Source: Candidatus Desulfatifera sulfidica
GTDB lineage: Bacteria > Desulfobacterota > Desulfobulbia > Desulfobulbales > Desulfocapsaceae
Length of the DNA: 35,905 nucleotides
Reading direction: 5' to 3'
NCBI GenBank assembly: GCA_014381505.1
Contig: JACNLK010000045.1
Location: 13,565 to 49,469 of the forward strand
Shown here: positions 16,510-25,124 of the stretch, one piece after another
How the letters are laid out: each line of letters opens with the position of its first letter
How positions within the stretch are numbered: the first letter of the stretch is position 1
Translations under genes and position numbers: made by a program
Notes under the pieces: model-generated
What the model was told of the DNA's origin: nothing
The model's database searches: none
Seen by the model: only the letters and a program-made list of their open reading frames with translations

Positions 16510-16875
16510 CGTCGCTTGCTCAGTAAAGTGTGGTCAATGGCCTGATTCTTTTAAGTGAACTTTCAACATAGATGATTTCTATAAAATAGCATTTCTTTTT
16601 GCAAGAAAACAATTTTTTCAGCATGATCAAGTACGAATTTTATACAAGCAGAAAAGAAAGGGGCAGGGCATGAGTTGACGCTCCCTGGCAGATGGAATAT
16701 CCTGATTTGAGAAATTGTGCTTGAATTCTCCAATGATTGGCAACTGTTGTCTCTGTTGGCGGAGTCGCAGGGTGTGAGAGTTCGTGAATGATCAAATTGG
16801 GTTCGTGAGATTTATGTTTAAACTGAGGATAGATATGGAATACCGTTTTCTTACGGCTCGATCAGTGAGCGTGGG
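16510..16875. other. 366-bp divergent intergenic region
   Basis: An AT-rich spacer between the divergent SDR and comF genes. It holds a good sigma70-like promoter toward comF (16675-16703), two direct repeats of GTTCGTGA (16780-16787 and 16801-16808, 21 bp apart) and the 8-bp palindrome GTTTAAAC near 16816. No convincing minus-strand promoter or gene was seen. Confidence 0.7.
16675..16703 (+). promoter_or_regulatory. Putative sigma70-type promoter for comF
   Basis: TTGACG (16675-16680), 17-nt spacer, TATCCT (16698-16703). Transcription would start near 16710, leaving a leader of about 165 nt before comF that contains the GTTCGTGA repeats. Confidence 0.5.
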
Positions 16876-17607
16876 ATGAGGGGTGCGGACTGGTTGCACG
16901 CGGGGTTAGGGCTCATGTTTCCCCGTTGTTGTTTTTTGTGTCGCCTTCCCCTGGATTCACCGACTCAGTTGTGTGAATCGTGTCTGGGGGTGATTCCCAG
17001 ATTGAAACCTCCTTTTTGCCGGCGCTGTGGTTGTTCGCTCTATCCAGCCGCTGGTGACGGGCATGTCTGCGGTGCCTGTCTTGCCAATCAACCCCTGTAT
17101 GGCCGTGCACGAGCCGGATTTATATATGAGGAACCTCTAACCGCTCTCTTGCATGGATTGAAGTACCGGGCTGATTTCTCAACATTGCCCGTATTGGCAG
17201 AATTGATTCGTCCGTTGCAGGAGCAGTTGGGTGTGAACAGGGAAGACGACAGGGTTGTGCCTGTTCCCCTGCACAGGAGTCGTTTGATGAACCGAGGGTT
17301 TAATCAATCATTACTCCTTGCTGCCCTTTTTTTTTCTGGCGCTCAATCGTTGATTCTGCCTCAGACCTTGTTGCGCGTTCGCAATACGGCACCACAGACA
17401 TCTCTTGATGGTATGGCACGACGTAAAAATCTGACTGGGGCCTTTGCCGTTTCAGATGCTTCGCTCATCAGGGGCCGGCGAGTCTTTCTCGTTGATGATG
17501 TCTTCACCACCGGCACAACAGTGAATGAGTGCAGCCGGACATTGCTGGCGGCCGGGGCGATTGATGTTGAAGTGCTGACTGTTGCCCGGGTGGCTCGGCT
17601 GGAGTGA
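16876..17607 (+). CDS. comF: ComF family phosphoribosyltransferase-like protein
   Basis: A ComF/GntX-type protein of 243 residues. The N-terminal cysteine-rich zinc-binding part has Cys18, 19, 22, 33, 36, 48, 51, 53, 65 and 68 in CxxC pairs. The C-terminal phosphoribosyltransferase domain ends with the PRPP-binding loop VFLVDDVFTTGTT (203-215), preceded by VVPVPLHRSRLMNRGFNQS. In naturally competent bacteria ComF acts in DNA uptake; in others the role is unclear, so competence cannot be claimed here. The gene stands alone; the Shine-Dalgarno at ATG 16876 is weak (GCGTGGG). Confidence 0.9.
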   Translation: MRGADWLHAGLGLMFPRCCFLCRLPLDSPTQLCESCLGVIPRLKPPFCRRCGCSLYPAAGDGHVCGACLANQPLYGRARAGFIYEEPLTALLHGLKYRADFSTLPVLAELIRPLQEQLGVNREDDRVVPVPLHRSRLMNRGFNQSLLLAALFFSGAQSLILPQTLLRVRNTAPQTSLDGMARRKNLTGAFAVSDASLIRGRRVFLVDDVFTTGTTVNECSRTLLAAGAIDVEVLTVARVARLE

Positions 17608-18165
17608 TTTGTTTCTAAAAAAAATCAGGAAGGCTTTTATCGCGCTATTGGCCGTTCTGGTGTGGTTCTTGGATTGTGTCCATTTGAAATTTTGTGTTTT
17701 GTTGAGTTAATATGAGTAAAGTGTAGTTTTTTTGAGTTAAAGTAAAACTCGTAATTCTTGATTACAAGTTTGTCGTCCGGTAACTTGGCAAAATAACACT
17801 GAAACAGCGGCTCTTTTTTGAATGCTTGTGAATCAAGGGAGTTAGGAGGGTCTTCTTGGCGTATCCAAGTATTGACGCGGGTTTTGCTCAGATGCTTAAC
17901 CTTTTGTCTGGATTGATAAATTTCCGTCAACCGTCGTTGACGCGACCGATGTTTTTGAGTTTATATGGTCGTCATCATTTGATCCGTACCCACTTATTAT
18001 GTATATGGTTATGGGAATCAATGCCAACAGCCTTTCGTGTTGCACTCGGTATCTTGTTTATATTTTTTTTGCTGAGAGTAGTTCTCTTTTGTGTCGGAAA
18101 TGGCCTTCTATTGCCTGAAATGAAGTTTTGATTAAACGATTATTTGTGGGTGTTAAGGACTTTTT
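17608..18165. other. 558-bp AT-rich intergenic region upstream of the DnaA-like gene
   Basis: No supported gene. The region carries two direct repeats of TTGAGTTAA (17702-17710 and 17732-17740, 30 bp apart), an adjacent GAGTT...AACTC inverted repeat and a near-consensus promoter at 17937-17965. No perfect DnaA box (TTATNCACA) was found by eye; the nearest is TGTGAATCA near 17828. A 91-codon frame at 17856-18131 has an AGGAGG before a TTG but no recognisable protein character. Confidence 0.6.
17937..17965 (+). promoter_or_regulatory. Putative sigma70-type promoter for the DnaA-like gene
   Basis: TTGACG (17937-17942), 17-nt spacer, TTTATA (17960-17965). It would give a leader of almost 200 nt before ATG 18166. 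Confidence 0.55.
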
Positions 18166-19488
18166 ATGGTGTGGGAAGAAGCAAAATCAGTTCTCCGGAA
18201 AACGCTCCCCGAGAATATTTTCGATCTCTGGATTGAACCGCTTAAGTGTGTTCAGAACACTAATGATCAGCTGGAACTCTCATGTCCTGATCCATATTAT
18301 CGGGCTCATCTCGCGCAGCATCATCTGGAGCAGATTCGAGAGACTGTACATGATATTGATGGCGGTCGATGTCAGGTTCTGCTCAGTGCCTCAGGCAGGA
18401 AAAGCCTCCCCCCGGCTGCTCCGGGTAATCAACTGCGGCTGCCACACGTGCCTGAAGGCGGCTCCTCTGTTCGATCCCTGCATCCCCGTTATACCTTCGA
18501 TTCCTTTATGGTTGGTGAAAGTAACTGCCTGGCCCAGTCGGCCTGTCGTGCCGTGGTTAACGGGGATGACAGCATTGGTCCCTGTCTTTATATCAACAGT
18601 TCCACGGGGCTGGGCAAGAGTCATCTCACCCATGCCGTGGCCCATCGCATCCTGGCCACCTCCCCCATGACTCGACTTCATTATCTGACCGCTCAGCAGT
18701 TTTCAGGCGAGATGGTGCGAGAAATTAAAGGCAACACCATGGACCGCTTCAAGCGGAAGTATCATGAATGTTGCGATATTTTACTGGTTGAGGATATTCA
18801 TGCCCTGACTGGTAAAAAGAAAACCCAGGAAGAGCTCAATGAGCTGCTTGATTCTCTGATCAAAGGTGGTAAACGGGTCGTTTTTACTGCCAAAAGTGCA
18901 CCTCGGGAACTGCTGGGGATTGATAATGATCTGCGTTCCCGCATGACTGCGGGGCTGGTCACTCGAATTGATGCACCGGATATTTCCACTCGACGACGTA
19001 TTATTCAACACAAGGCCGCTCTCCATGGTCTTGATCTGGCTGAAGAACATTGTGATTATATTGCTCAACATATTCAGGGAGATGTCCGCCAGATTGAGTC
19101 GGCCCTGGTGGCTATTCGTGCCCAGTCTGCCCTTTGTCAGGGAGACCTGAAGATGGAATGTATCCGTGAGACCGTGGAGAGCATTGTCGGGGTTCCGCAG
19201 ATCCTGACTACAGCCATGATTGGTGAGTTTGTCGGTGGTCAGTTTAAGGTCGGTGTTCAGGAGATGCAGTCACGCTCCCGTAAACAGGCAGTGGTTTTCC
19301 CCCGACAGGTGGCGATGTACCTGAGTCGTCAGCATACGCAAGAATCTCTGGCTGATATCGGGCGTGCATTTAACCGTGACCATGCCACCGTTCTTCATTC
19401 GATTAAGGTTGTGACTGAGCGCTCTTTGCGAGATCATTCCGTGTCTGCCCAGATTGATTTGCTTAACAAAAAGATGGAGCGGATGTAG
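18166..19488 (+). CDS. Divergent DnaA-family replication initiator (DnaA paralogue)
   Basis: The 440 residues have full DnaA architecture: domain I (1-75, FDLWIEPL), a short linker, AAA+ domain III from HPRYTFDSFMVGESN (106-120), and DNA-binding domain IV with AFNRDHATVLHSIK (401-414), close to the DnaA signature. It departs from canonical DnaA at the nucleotide site. Walker A reads SSTGLGKSH instead of GGVGLGKTH, so the first two glycines are serine, and Walker B reads LLVEDIH instead of LLIDDIQ. The sensor-like RSRMTAGL and GDVRQIESAL are kept. AAGGA lies 6 nt before ATG 18166. Neighbours are comF and hemY, not dnaN, rpmH or gyrB, so this is probably not the origin-linked dnaA. It may be a second initiator or regulator. 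Confidence 0.85.
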   Translation: MVWEEAKSVLRKTLPENIFDLWIEPLKCVQNTNDQLELSCPDPYYRAHLAQHHLEQIRETVHDIDGGRCQVLLSASGRKSLPPAAPGNQLRLPHVPEGGSSVRSLHPRYTFDSFMVGESNCLAQSACRAVVNGDDSIGPCLYINSSTGLGKSHLTHAVAHRILATSPMTRLHYLTAQQFSGEMVREIKGNTMDRFKRKYHECCDILLVEDIHALTGKKKTQEELNELLDSLIKGGKRVVFTAKSAPRELLGIDNDLRSRMTAGLVTRIDAPDISTRRRIIQHKAALHGLDLAEEHCDYIAQHIQGDVRQIESALVAIRAQSALCQGDLKMECIRETVESIVGVPQILTTAMIGEFVGGQFKVGVQEMQSRSRKQAVVFPRQVAMYLSRQHTQESLADIGRAFNRDHATVLHSIKVVTERSLRDHSVSAQIDLLNKKMERM

Positions 19489-19685
19489 GGGGTTCCCGAC
19501 CCGGGATGGAATGCAGTTTTATTGGAAGTCGGAGTTGGCAGGATTTGCTGATTTCGACTTTTTTGTTTCTGACTACAACCGAACCCCAAATACCTGGCTG
19601 AGCTTTATGGGCAGAAGATTTTTGTTTGCTGGTGTTGACGAGTGGTATGCTCCGAGTTGTGGCTATCTTGCTGTGCAGCCCCTTT

Positions 19686-21092
19686 TTAAAAGTAGATTTT
19701 CTTGAGTTCCGCTTCTTCTCCTGCGCCCTGGCGCTGCTCTCGGATAGCTGCAGCCGTTCGTGCTGCCGTTTTCATCATATCGTTGAGACCAATCCCTTCC
19801 CAGCCAAAACCGTTAAGATAAAGTCCCGGATACGTGGTGGTCAGTCGGTCGCGCCAGGCGAGCAGGCCCGGGTAACCCGCTTCCAGTTGAGGAATTCCGC
19901 CTTGAGGGCGAAGTACTTTTGTCCAGCTGGGTTCGCCAGTGAGGTTCAGGAGGGTGCGAACATCAGCCAGGGCCCTTCTTGTCATTTCTTCGTCATCAAG
20001 CGCTAGTTTTTCAGGGTGACGGCGGCCGCCGACCAGGATCTCAAAGAGGATGTGGCCCTCAGGTGTTCGTCCTGGAAACATATTGGATGAGAAGAGGGTA
20101 CCCAGTGCGAAACGACCTTCCTGTTCAGGGGCCAGGTAACCAAATCCCGGTGGCAGTTGGCTGCGCCCGTCAAAGCCGCAGGCAATGGTCGCAATCCAGG
20201 CCTCAGGGATACCGGCTTGTGGTGGAGGATCATCCGGCATGTCCAGTCCGGCAGTGAGTTTCAGGGCGGCATTGACTGGCAGAGCCAGAACCAGATTGCT
20301 GGCCGTGACGGTTAATCCCTCAGCTTCAACAGACCAGCTCTTTCCGTTTGGCCGGATCTGTTCAACCAGACAGTTCAGTTCCAGTTCCTCTCCGGGTTTG
20401 AGTCCTTCGCTCAAGCGTTGGGGCAGGCGTCCCATGCCCGTGGGGAAGCTGGTCATTGCCGGCAAGCCTTTGGCTTTGTTTTTCCCTTTCTTGTTTTTGC
20501 TGAGTTTGGCCAGTATCCCCCGGATTAATGAGCCGTGTTTGCGTTCCAGCTCGCGGGCACCCGGCATGACGCCGTCCATGACCAGTCGTTCAATGTCTCC
20601 TGCATAGGTACCGGTGAAGACAGCATCCGCAAAGGGCAGCAGTGCAGGACCAAAACGGTGTTCGACCCATTGGGCCACTGTGGGTTCACCGGGCAGCGGC
20701 TTTTTGAAGAGATCACCTAAGACTCGAAGTTTGGCTAAAGGTGAGATGAGCGGTGCCCTGATGATCCTGGAGGGACTTTGGGGAATGAGACGCAGGCGGT
20801 CCTCCAGGCAGACGTAGCGGACAAAGCGGCTCAAGGGGGCTTTGACGCATTCCTGGTCAAGACCTGTTTCCTGAAGAAGACGATTGCTCTCCTCACAATT
20901 ATCCAGGAAACCATGGGGGCCGGCTTCGGCCAGATATCCCTGTTCCAGATGGCTGGCAATGGCACCACCTGTATGGTTTGCTCCATCCACAAGCAACAGA
21001 CGATGGCCGGGACAGTCCTGTTTGAGCCAATGGGCGACGCTTAGACCGGAGAGCCCGGCGCCTATAATGAGAGTGTCAACCGTGCGCTTCAT
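19686..21092 (-). CDS. hemY: Protoporphyrinogen oxidase, HemY-type flavoprotein
   Basis: An FAD-dependent amine-oxidase-fold enzyme of 468 residues that oxidises protoporphyrinogen IX (or coproporphyrinogen III) in haem synthesis. It begins with the dinucleotide-binding motif IIGAGLSGLSVA (9-20), then GGAIASHLEQGYLAEAGPHGFL (written here in part, near 42-63), FADAVFTGTYAGD and a C-terminal FAD motif LYLNGFGWEGIGLNDMM. HemG is the alternative name in some bacterial annotations. The start is ATG 21092, which overlaps the upstream metallophosphoesterase stop as ATGA; an in-frame start at 21149 would run 60 bp into that gene. Whether the product is proto- or coproporphyrin cannot be settled here. 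Confidence 0.88.
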   Translation of the reverse strand: MKRTVDTLIIGAGLSGLSVAHWLKQDCPGHRLLLVDGANHTGGAIASHLEQGYLAEAGPHGFLDNCEESNRLLQETGLDQECVKAPLSRFVRYVCLEDRLRLIPQSPSRIIRAPLISPLAKLRVLGDLFKKPLPGEPTVAQWVEHRFGPALLPFADAVFTGTYAGDIERLVMDGVMPGARELERKHGSLIRGILAKLSKNKKGKNKAKGLPAMTSFPTGMGRLPQRLSEGLKPGEELELNCLVEQIRPNGKSWSVEAEGLTVTASNLVLALPVNAALKLTAGLDMPDDPPPQAGIPEAWIATIACGFDGRSQLPPGFGYLAPEQEGRFALGTLFSSNMFPGRTPEGHILFEILVGGRRHPEKLALDDEEMTRRALADVRTLLNLTGEPSWTKVLRPQGGIPQLEAGYPGLLAWRDRLTTTYPGLYLNGFGWEGIGLNDMMKTAARTAAAIREQRQGAGEEAELKKIYF

Positions 21093-21781
21093 CTGAGAAC
21101 CGCCTTGACGTGACCATGATGACTGCTGTCGATGTCGATTTCGATCCAACCCTGCTGGTGAATCATGCCGGGGTTGAGAATATGGGTCTTGCCGATCCAG
21201 TCTTCCCCCTTGGCCTCATGGATATGGCCACAGAGGCAGAGGGCGGGCTGTTGTTTTTCAATGAAGTGGCGGACAGCTGTCGAGCCCACGTGGACTCCTC
21301 CGTCCAACTGATCGGTTTTGGTGTTCAGGGGTGGAGTATGTGAGATAAAAATCAGTGGGGGGTTGCGGTGCTTACCGGAGCCAGACAGGTCCATGAATGC
21401 TCTGGCCTGTTCGTGGGCCTGGTTCAGGCTGGTACTCAGTTCTTCTTCCGTGAACTCTGTCGGGGTTTTGAAAGGGGTCAGGTTTGAACCGCCCAGGCCC
21501 ATCAGGCAGACCTGGCGCTGAAAGAGGCGGGCCTGGCCGTGCAGATTGATGTCCAGCTCATTGAGATAGGTATCCACTTCAGGGCGGTCGAGGTTGCCCA
21601 GTTGGGCGAAGACCCGCGGGTTGACAGTCATGACTTGGTTGAGAATTTCTTTTGCCTCGCTCCGGCCACCGAGATTGGTCAGGTCACCTGTGAGAATAAT
21701 CAGGTCAGCAGTTTTGATCCCGGGAATTTGGGCAAAATTGCCAAGGGACATGTGGATATCGCCGAAGGCTATGATTTTCAA
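21089..21781 (-). CDS. Calcineurin-like metallophosphoesterase
   Basis: A 230-residue phosphoesterase with all five metal-binding motifs: GDIH (Asp8, His10), TGDLTN (Asp33), GNLDR (Asn63), SHTPP and CGHIHEAKG. GNLD replaces the common GNHD. The substrate is unknown; YfcE-like and Icc-like enzymes are the nearest general types. The start is TTG 21781, supported by AAGGAGG 6 nt upstream. It is coupled to hemY by a 4-base ATGA overlap. Confidence 0.85.
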   Translation of the reverse strand: MKIIAFGDIHMSLGNFAQIPGIKTADLIILTGDLTNLGGRSEAKEILNQVMTVNPRVFAQLGNLDRPEVDTYLNELDINLHGQARLFQRQVCLMGLGGSNLTPFKTPTEFTEEELSTSLNQAHEQARAFMDLSGSGKHRNPPLIFISHTPPLNTKTDQLDGGVHVGSTAVRHFIEKQQPALCLCGHIHEAKGEDWIGKTHILNPGMIHQQGWIEIDIDSSHHGHVKAVLR

Positions 21782-21841
21782 GGTGTACCTCCTTGGAGCC
21801 AGATGGGTATGGCGCCGAACATGCGGGGGAAAGGACGGGGC

Positions 21842-21869
21842 TTGACAGTCCGTCTGACATGCTTATCAT
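21842..21869 (+). promoter_or_regulatory. Putative promoter for htpG
   Basis: TTGACA (21842-21847), 16-nt spacer, TATCAT (21864-21869), about 100 nt upstream of the htpG start. A consensus -35 box with a reasonable -10. No CIRCE inverted repeat and no clear sigma32-type CCCCAT box was seen. Confidence 0.55.
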
Positions 21870-21972
21870 TTTCGCCGACTTTGGCTGAAAAAGCAATGGA
21901 ATTGGCCGTCTGTTCCGGATGAGCATGCGCGGCCGTATTATCAGAGAATCATCGCGAGTAAAGGAAGAAATT

Positions 21973-23847
21973 ATGACCAGTCAGACCACTACCCATGAAT
22001 TTCAGGCAGAAACCAAAAAACTTCTCGATATCGTTATTAATTCGCTCTATACCGAGCGAGATGTCTTTGTCCGTGAGCTGATTTCAAATGCCGCCGATGC
22101 CCTTGAAAAGTTCCGGCACGAGAGTCTCACGGTTGATGATCTTTTTGACGCCCACATGCCTCTTGAAATCACCATTGATCTGGATAAAGAGAAGCATCTT
22201 TTTACGATCACAGATACCGGTATCGGCATGAGTCGGGCCGAACTTGAGGGCAACCTTGGCACCATTGCTCACTCCGGCTCCAGCACCTTTGTCACACAGT
22301 TGGCCGAGGCCGCACGCAAGGATGTCAACCTCATCGGTCAGTTCGGTGTTGGTTTTTACGCCGCCTTTATGGCCGGACATACAGTCAGGGTGCAGAGTCG
22401 CTCGTGGGACGGATCTGAGGGACACGAGTGGGCATCAGATGGTACGGGCAGTTATACCATTACCGAAGAAAAGGGTCTGCATCGTGGTACTCGAATCATT
22501 GTTGAGCTCAAGGACGATGCCCATGATTACGCCGAAAAGTGGAAAATTGAGCAGATTGTCAAGCAATACTCGTCCTTTGTTTCCTTTCCGGTCAAGCTTG
22601 AAGATGAGACCATTAATACGGTTCAGGCCCTCTGGACACGCAGTCGCAGCGAGATCAGTGAAGAAGAATATAACGAATTTTATAAATTTGTTGGTAACGC
22701 GCCCAGCGACCCTCTCTATCGTCTTCATTTTTCTGCAGATGCGCCGTTGGCCATCAACGCCCTGCTGTTTGTTCCCACGGAAAACTTTGAACACCTGGGC
22801 TTTGGCCGGGTTGATCCCGGGGTCAATCTCTATTGCCAGCGCGTTCTCATTGATCAGCATTCCAAACATATTCTCCCTGAGTGGTTGCGCTTTCTGAAAG
22901 GCGTGGTCGACAGTGAGGATCTGCCTCTGAATATCTCCCGTCAGTCATTACAGGATAACGCTCTGCTGGCAAAGGTGCGTAAAGTGATTACCAAGCGTTT
23001 CCTGAAATATCTTGATGAAGAGGCCAGAAAAGATCCCAAGGCCTATCTTGAGTTTTGGAAGACCTTTGGGATTTATCTGAAAGAAGGTGTCACCTCGGAT
23101 TATGAATTCCAGAAAGAGCTGGGTAAATTGATCCGTTTTGAGTCATCGCGCTCAGAAGACGGGGTGCCAGTCTCTTTGGCTGAGTATGTTGAACGCATGG
23201 CAGAGGGCCAGGATGCCATTTACTATATCAGTGGACCGAACCGGGCCGCTATTGAGGCTGGTCCATATGTTGAGATGTTTACGCGTCGTGACATTGAGAT
23301 CCTTTACACCATGGAGCCCATCGATGATTTTGTCCTGAATCATTTGGGTGAGTTTGAGGATAAAAAATTGATCTCAGCTGATCGTGCTGATCTGGATCTT
23401 GGTGAGGATAAGAGCTCTGATGCCGACAAGGCCGAAGAGCAGAAGGATTCTTTGGACCAAGACAGCAGTGCGGCCTTGGTGGATTGGCTGAAAAAGGCCC
23501 TGGAGGATAAGGTTCAGGATGTCATCATCTCAAAACGTCTGGTGGATTCTCCGGCCATGATTGTTAATCCGGATGGATATATGACCTCTTCCATGGAGCG
23601 GGTGATGGCCGCCAGTCGTATGGAAAAGGGAATGGCCCCTGAAGCTGGTAAGAAGAATCTGGAAATCAATGCCGCCAGTCCTCTGGTTAAGCGGCTGGCC
23701 GAGTTGCAGAAGAGTGATGAACCTTTTGCTCAGGCCGTGGCCGAGCAAATTTATGATAATGCCATGATTCAGGCTGGATTGGTTGTTGACCCGTTGACTC
23801 TGGTGGAGCGCAACTATAAAATTCTGAACCGGGCTGCAGGTGTCTGA
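21973..23847 (+). CDS. htpG: Chaperone HtpG (Hsp90)
   Basis: Cytosolic Hsp90 chaperone of 624 residues, the usual length. The GHKL ATPase domain shows the N-box ELISNAADALEK (35-46), DTGIGMSRAEL (81-91) and the lid motif GQFGVGFYAAFM (122-133). The middle domain has the catalytic-loop arginine region LPLNISRQSLQ, and the C-terminal dimerisation domain follows a charged stretch (about 485-510). The start is ATG 21973 with AAGGAAG just upstream; the 18 extra codons reached from 21919 are not conserved in the family. A small lipoprotein gene follows after 228 bp. Confidence 0.97.
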   Translation: MTSQTTTHEFQAETKKLLDIVINSLYTERDVFVRELISNAADALEKFRHESLTVDDLFDAHMPLEITIDLDKEKHLFTITDTGIGMSRAELEGNLGTIAHSGSSTFVTQLAEAARKDVNLIGQFGVGFYAAFMAGHTVRVQSRSWDGSEGHEWASDGTGSYTITEEKGLHRGTRIIVELKDDAHDYAEKWKIEQIVKQYSSFVSFPVKLEDETINTVQALWTRSRSEISEEEYNEFYKFVGNAPSDPLYRLHFSADAPLAINALLFVPTENFEHLGFGRVDPGVNLYCQRVLIDQHSKHILPEWLRFLKGVVDSEDLPLNISRQSLQDNALLAKVRKVITKRFLKYLDEEARKDPKAYLEFWKTFGIYLKEGVTSDYEFQKELGKLIRFESSRSEDGVPVSLAEYVERMAEGQDAIYYISGPNRAAIEAGPYVEMFTRRDIEILYTMEPIDDFVLNHLGEFEDKKLISADRADLDLGEDKSSDADKAEEQKDSLDQDSSAALVDWLKKALEDKVQDVIISKRLVDSPAMIVNPDGYMTSSMERVMAASRMEKGMAPEAGKKNLEINAASPLVKRLAELQKSDEPFAQAVAEQIYDNAMIQAGLVVDPLTLVERNYKILNRAAGV

Positions 23848-24075
23848 GTAGCTGCAAAGCTTTCTTGAAGTTATCCTGCAAGGTGGTCGTTTTTCTCTGC
23901 TGGATGCGTTGATGATAGAGGCAACAGCCGTTTGTTTTTATCAGGCCTGGGTCAGGCTCAGGAAGACGGCCATAACCATTGAAAAAAACGGACATTCGGA
24001 CTATATCAACGGTTGATTAGTGTAATCCTTTGGGCTCCTGGTTAGCCGTTTTTCTATTTTATGGGAGGAATTTGC

Positions 24076-24471
24076 ATGTCCGTTTCATTTTATCGTTGCT
24101 GCCTGTTGTTTATCCTGGCCTTGAGTCTGACCCAGGTCCTGGGCTGTTCTAATCGCCCGGTCCGTAATCTGGCCTCAGACGTGAGTCTTATTCAAAAGGG
24201 TGAGACCACTCGTCAGGAACTCTTGACGCTGCTTGGAGAGCCTGACTCCCGGCGCCAGCTTGCTGAGAATCAGGAGGAATGGCTTTATGAGGAGCAGATT
24301 GCAGCCCGTTTTCAGGACCTGCCTTATGCTGACCGTTTTTTCAAGAGCCCAGGTTCCCAGAGAATTGTGGTGATTGTGCAAGGCGATCAGGTGTTGGATA
24401 CCCGCTATGAGTCGCAGAGCCGGCAGGATTCCAGCTGGCAGGATGATTTTGACTGGCAGCAGACTCCATGA
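24076..24471 (+). CDS. Small outer-membrane-type lipoprotein, BamE/SmpA-like
   Basis: A 131-residue predicted lipoprotein. A hydrophobic signal (8-20) ends in the lipobox VLGC, with lipidated Cys24 followed by Ser-Asn, which favours outer-membrane sorting. The segment [22 protein letters not shown] matches the SmpA/OmlA fold pattern (KG.T..E...LLG.P), and EEWLYEE follows. The C-terminus is Gln/Ser/Asp-rich. A role in barrel assembly is only suggested by fold. The start is ATG 24076 after GGGAGGA; an earlier ATG at 24061 precedes the Shine-Dalgarno. It overlaps pcm by ATGA. Confidence 0.8.
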   Translation: MSVSFYRCCLLFILALSLTQVLGCSNRPVRNLASDVSLIQKGETTRQELLTLLGEPDSRRQLAENQEEWLYEEQIAARFQDLPYADRFFKSPGSQRIVVIVQGDQVLDTRYESQSRQDSSWQDDFDWQQTP

Positions 24472-25124
24472 GTGATTTGTTTGAAATGGCCCGGGAGCGG
24501 ATGGTCCGGGAACAGCTTCTGCCGCGTGGTATTCGTGATCCGCGTGTTTTAGAGGTGATGGGAGAGGTGCCCCGGCATCTCTTTGTTGATGATGCCATGC
24601 AGGCCCAGGCCTATGGTGATCATCCATTGCCCATTGCGGCCGATCAGACTATTTCCCAGCCCTACATTGTTGCCTGTATGACAGAGGCCCTGCAGCTCAC
24701 AGGTCATGAGCGGGTCCTGGAGGTCGGGACTGGGTCAGGCTATCAGGCCGTAATACTTTCTCGACTTTGTGAGAAGGTCTGCACTGTTGAGCGAATCAAC
24801 AGCCTGCTGGCGGGAGCCCGCAAACTCTTTGATCGACTGCGTTGCTACAATATTCTCTCCAAACTCGATGATGGCACCATGGGCTGGCCCGACCATGCCC
24901 CGTATGATGCGATTATCGTGACTGCAGGCGGCCCAACCATTCCCGAACCACTGCTCGGTCAGTTGGCCGAAGGTGGCCGCATGGTGATTCCTGTGGGCGG
25001 GCAGGGTGTGCAGGAGCTGAAACTGGTGCACAAGATAGCAGGAGGTGACGGGGAGCTGGAGATTCAAACCATTGAACAGGTTCGTTTTGTTGATCTGGTG
25101 GGGGCCCATGGCTGGAACGGCTGA
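24468..25124 (+). CDS. pcm: Protein-L-isoaspartate O-methyltransferase
   Basis: A SAM-dependent repair enzyme that methylates L-isoaspartyl residues in damaged proteins. The 218 residues contain RHLFVDD (36-42), the family block [14 protein letters not shown] (58-71), SAM motif [12 protein letters not shown] (83-93), [15 protein letters not shown] and GGRMVIPVG. Length is typical. The start overlaps the lipoprotein stop (ATGA), and the end overlaps the membrane-protein gene by 17 bp, so three genes appear co-translated. Confidence 0.95.
   Translation: MSDLFEMARERMVREQLLPRGIRDPRVLEVMGEVPRHLFVDDAMQAQAYGDHPLPIAADQTISQPYIVACMTEALQLTGHERVLEVGTGSGYQAVILSRLCEKVCTVERINSLLAGARKLFDRLRCYNILSKLDDGTMGWPDHAPYDAIIVTAGGPTIPEPLLGQLAEGGRMVIPVGGQGVQELKLVHKIAGGDGELEIQTIEQVRFVDLVGAHGWNG

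Noticed and set aside
17637-17930. Minus-strand 97-aa ORF in the same spacer
   Set aside because: No clear Shine-Dalgarno, no recognisable motif, and it lies in AT-rich non-coding-looking DNA.
17856-18131. Possible 91-aa gene upstream of the DnaA-like gene
   Set aside because: AGGAGG precedes a TTG start and the C-terminus is hydrophobic, but the composition looks random, the predicted promoter lies inside it, and no family is recognised.
17608-18165. Chromosomal origin of replication
   Set aside because: No perfect DnaA boxes and no dnaN, rpmH, gyrB or parAB neighbours.
19494-19506. Terminator after the DnaA-like gene
   Set aside because: TCCCG-ACC-CGGGA is only a 5-bp stem without an adjacent U-run; the T-run near 19682 has no convincing stem.
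21782-21972. CIRCE or sigma32 heat-shock control of htpG
   Set aside because: No TTAGCACTC/GAGTGCTAA pair and no CCCCAT-type box were seen; only a sigma70-like promoter.
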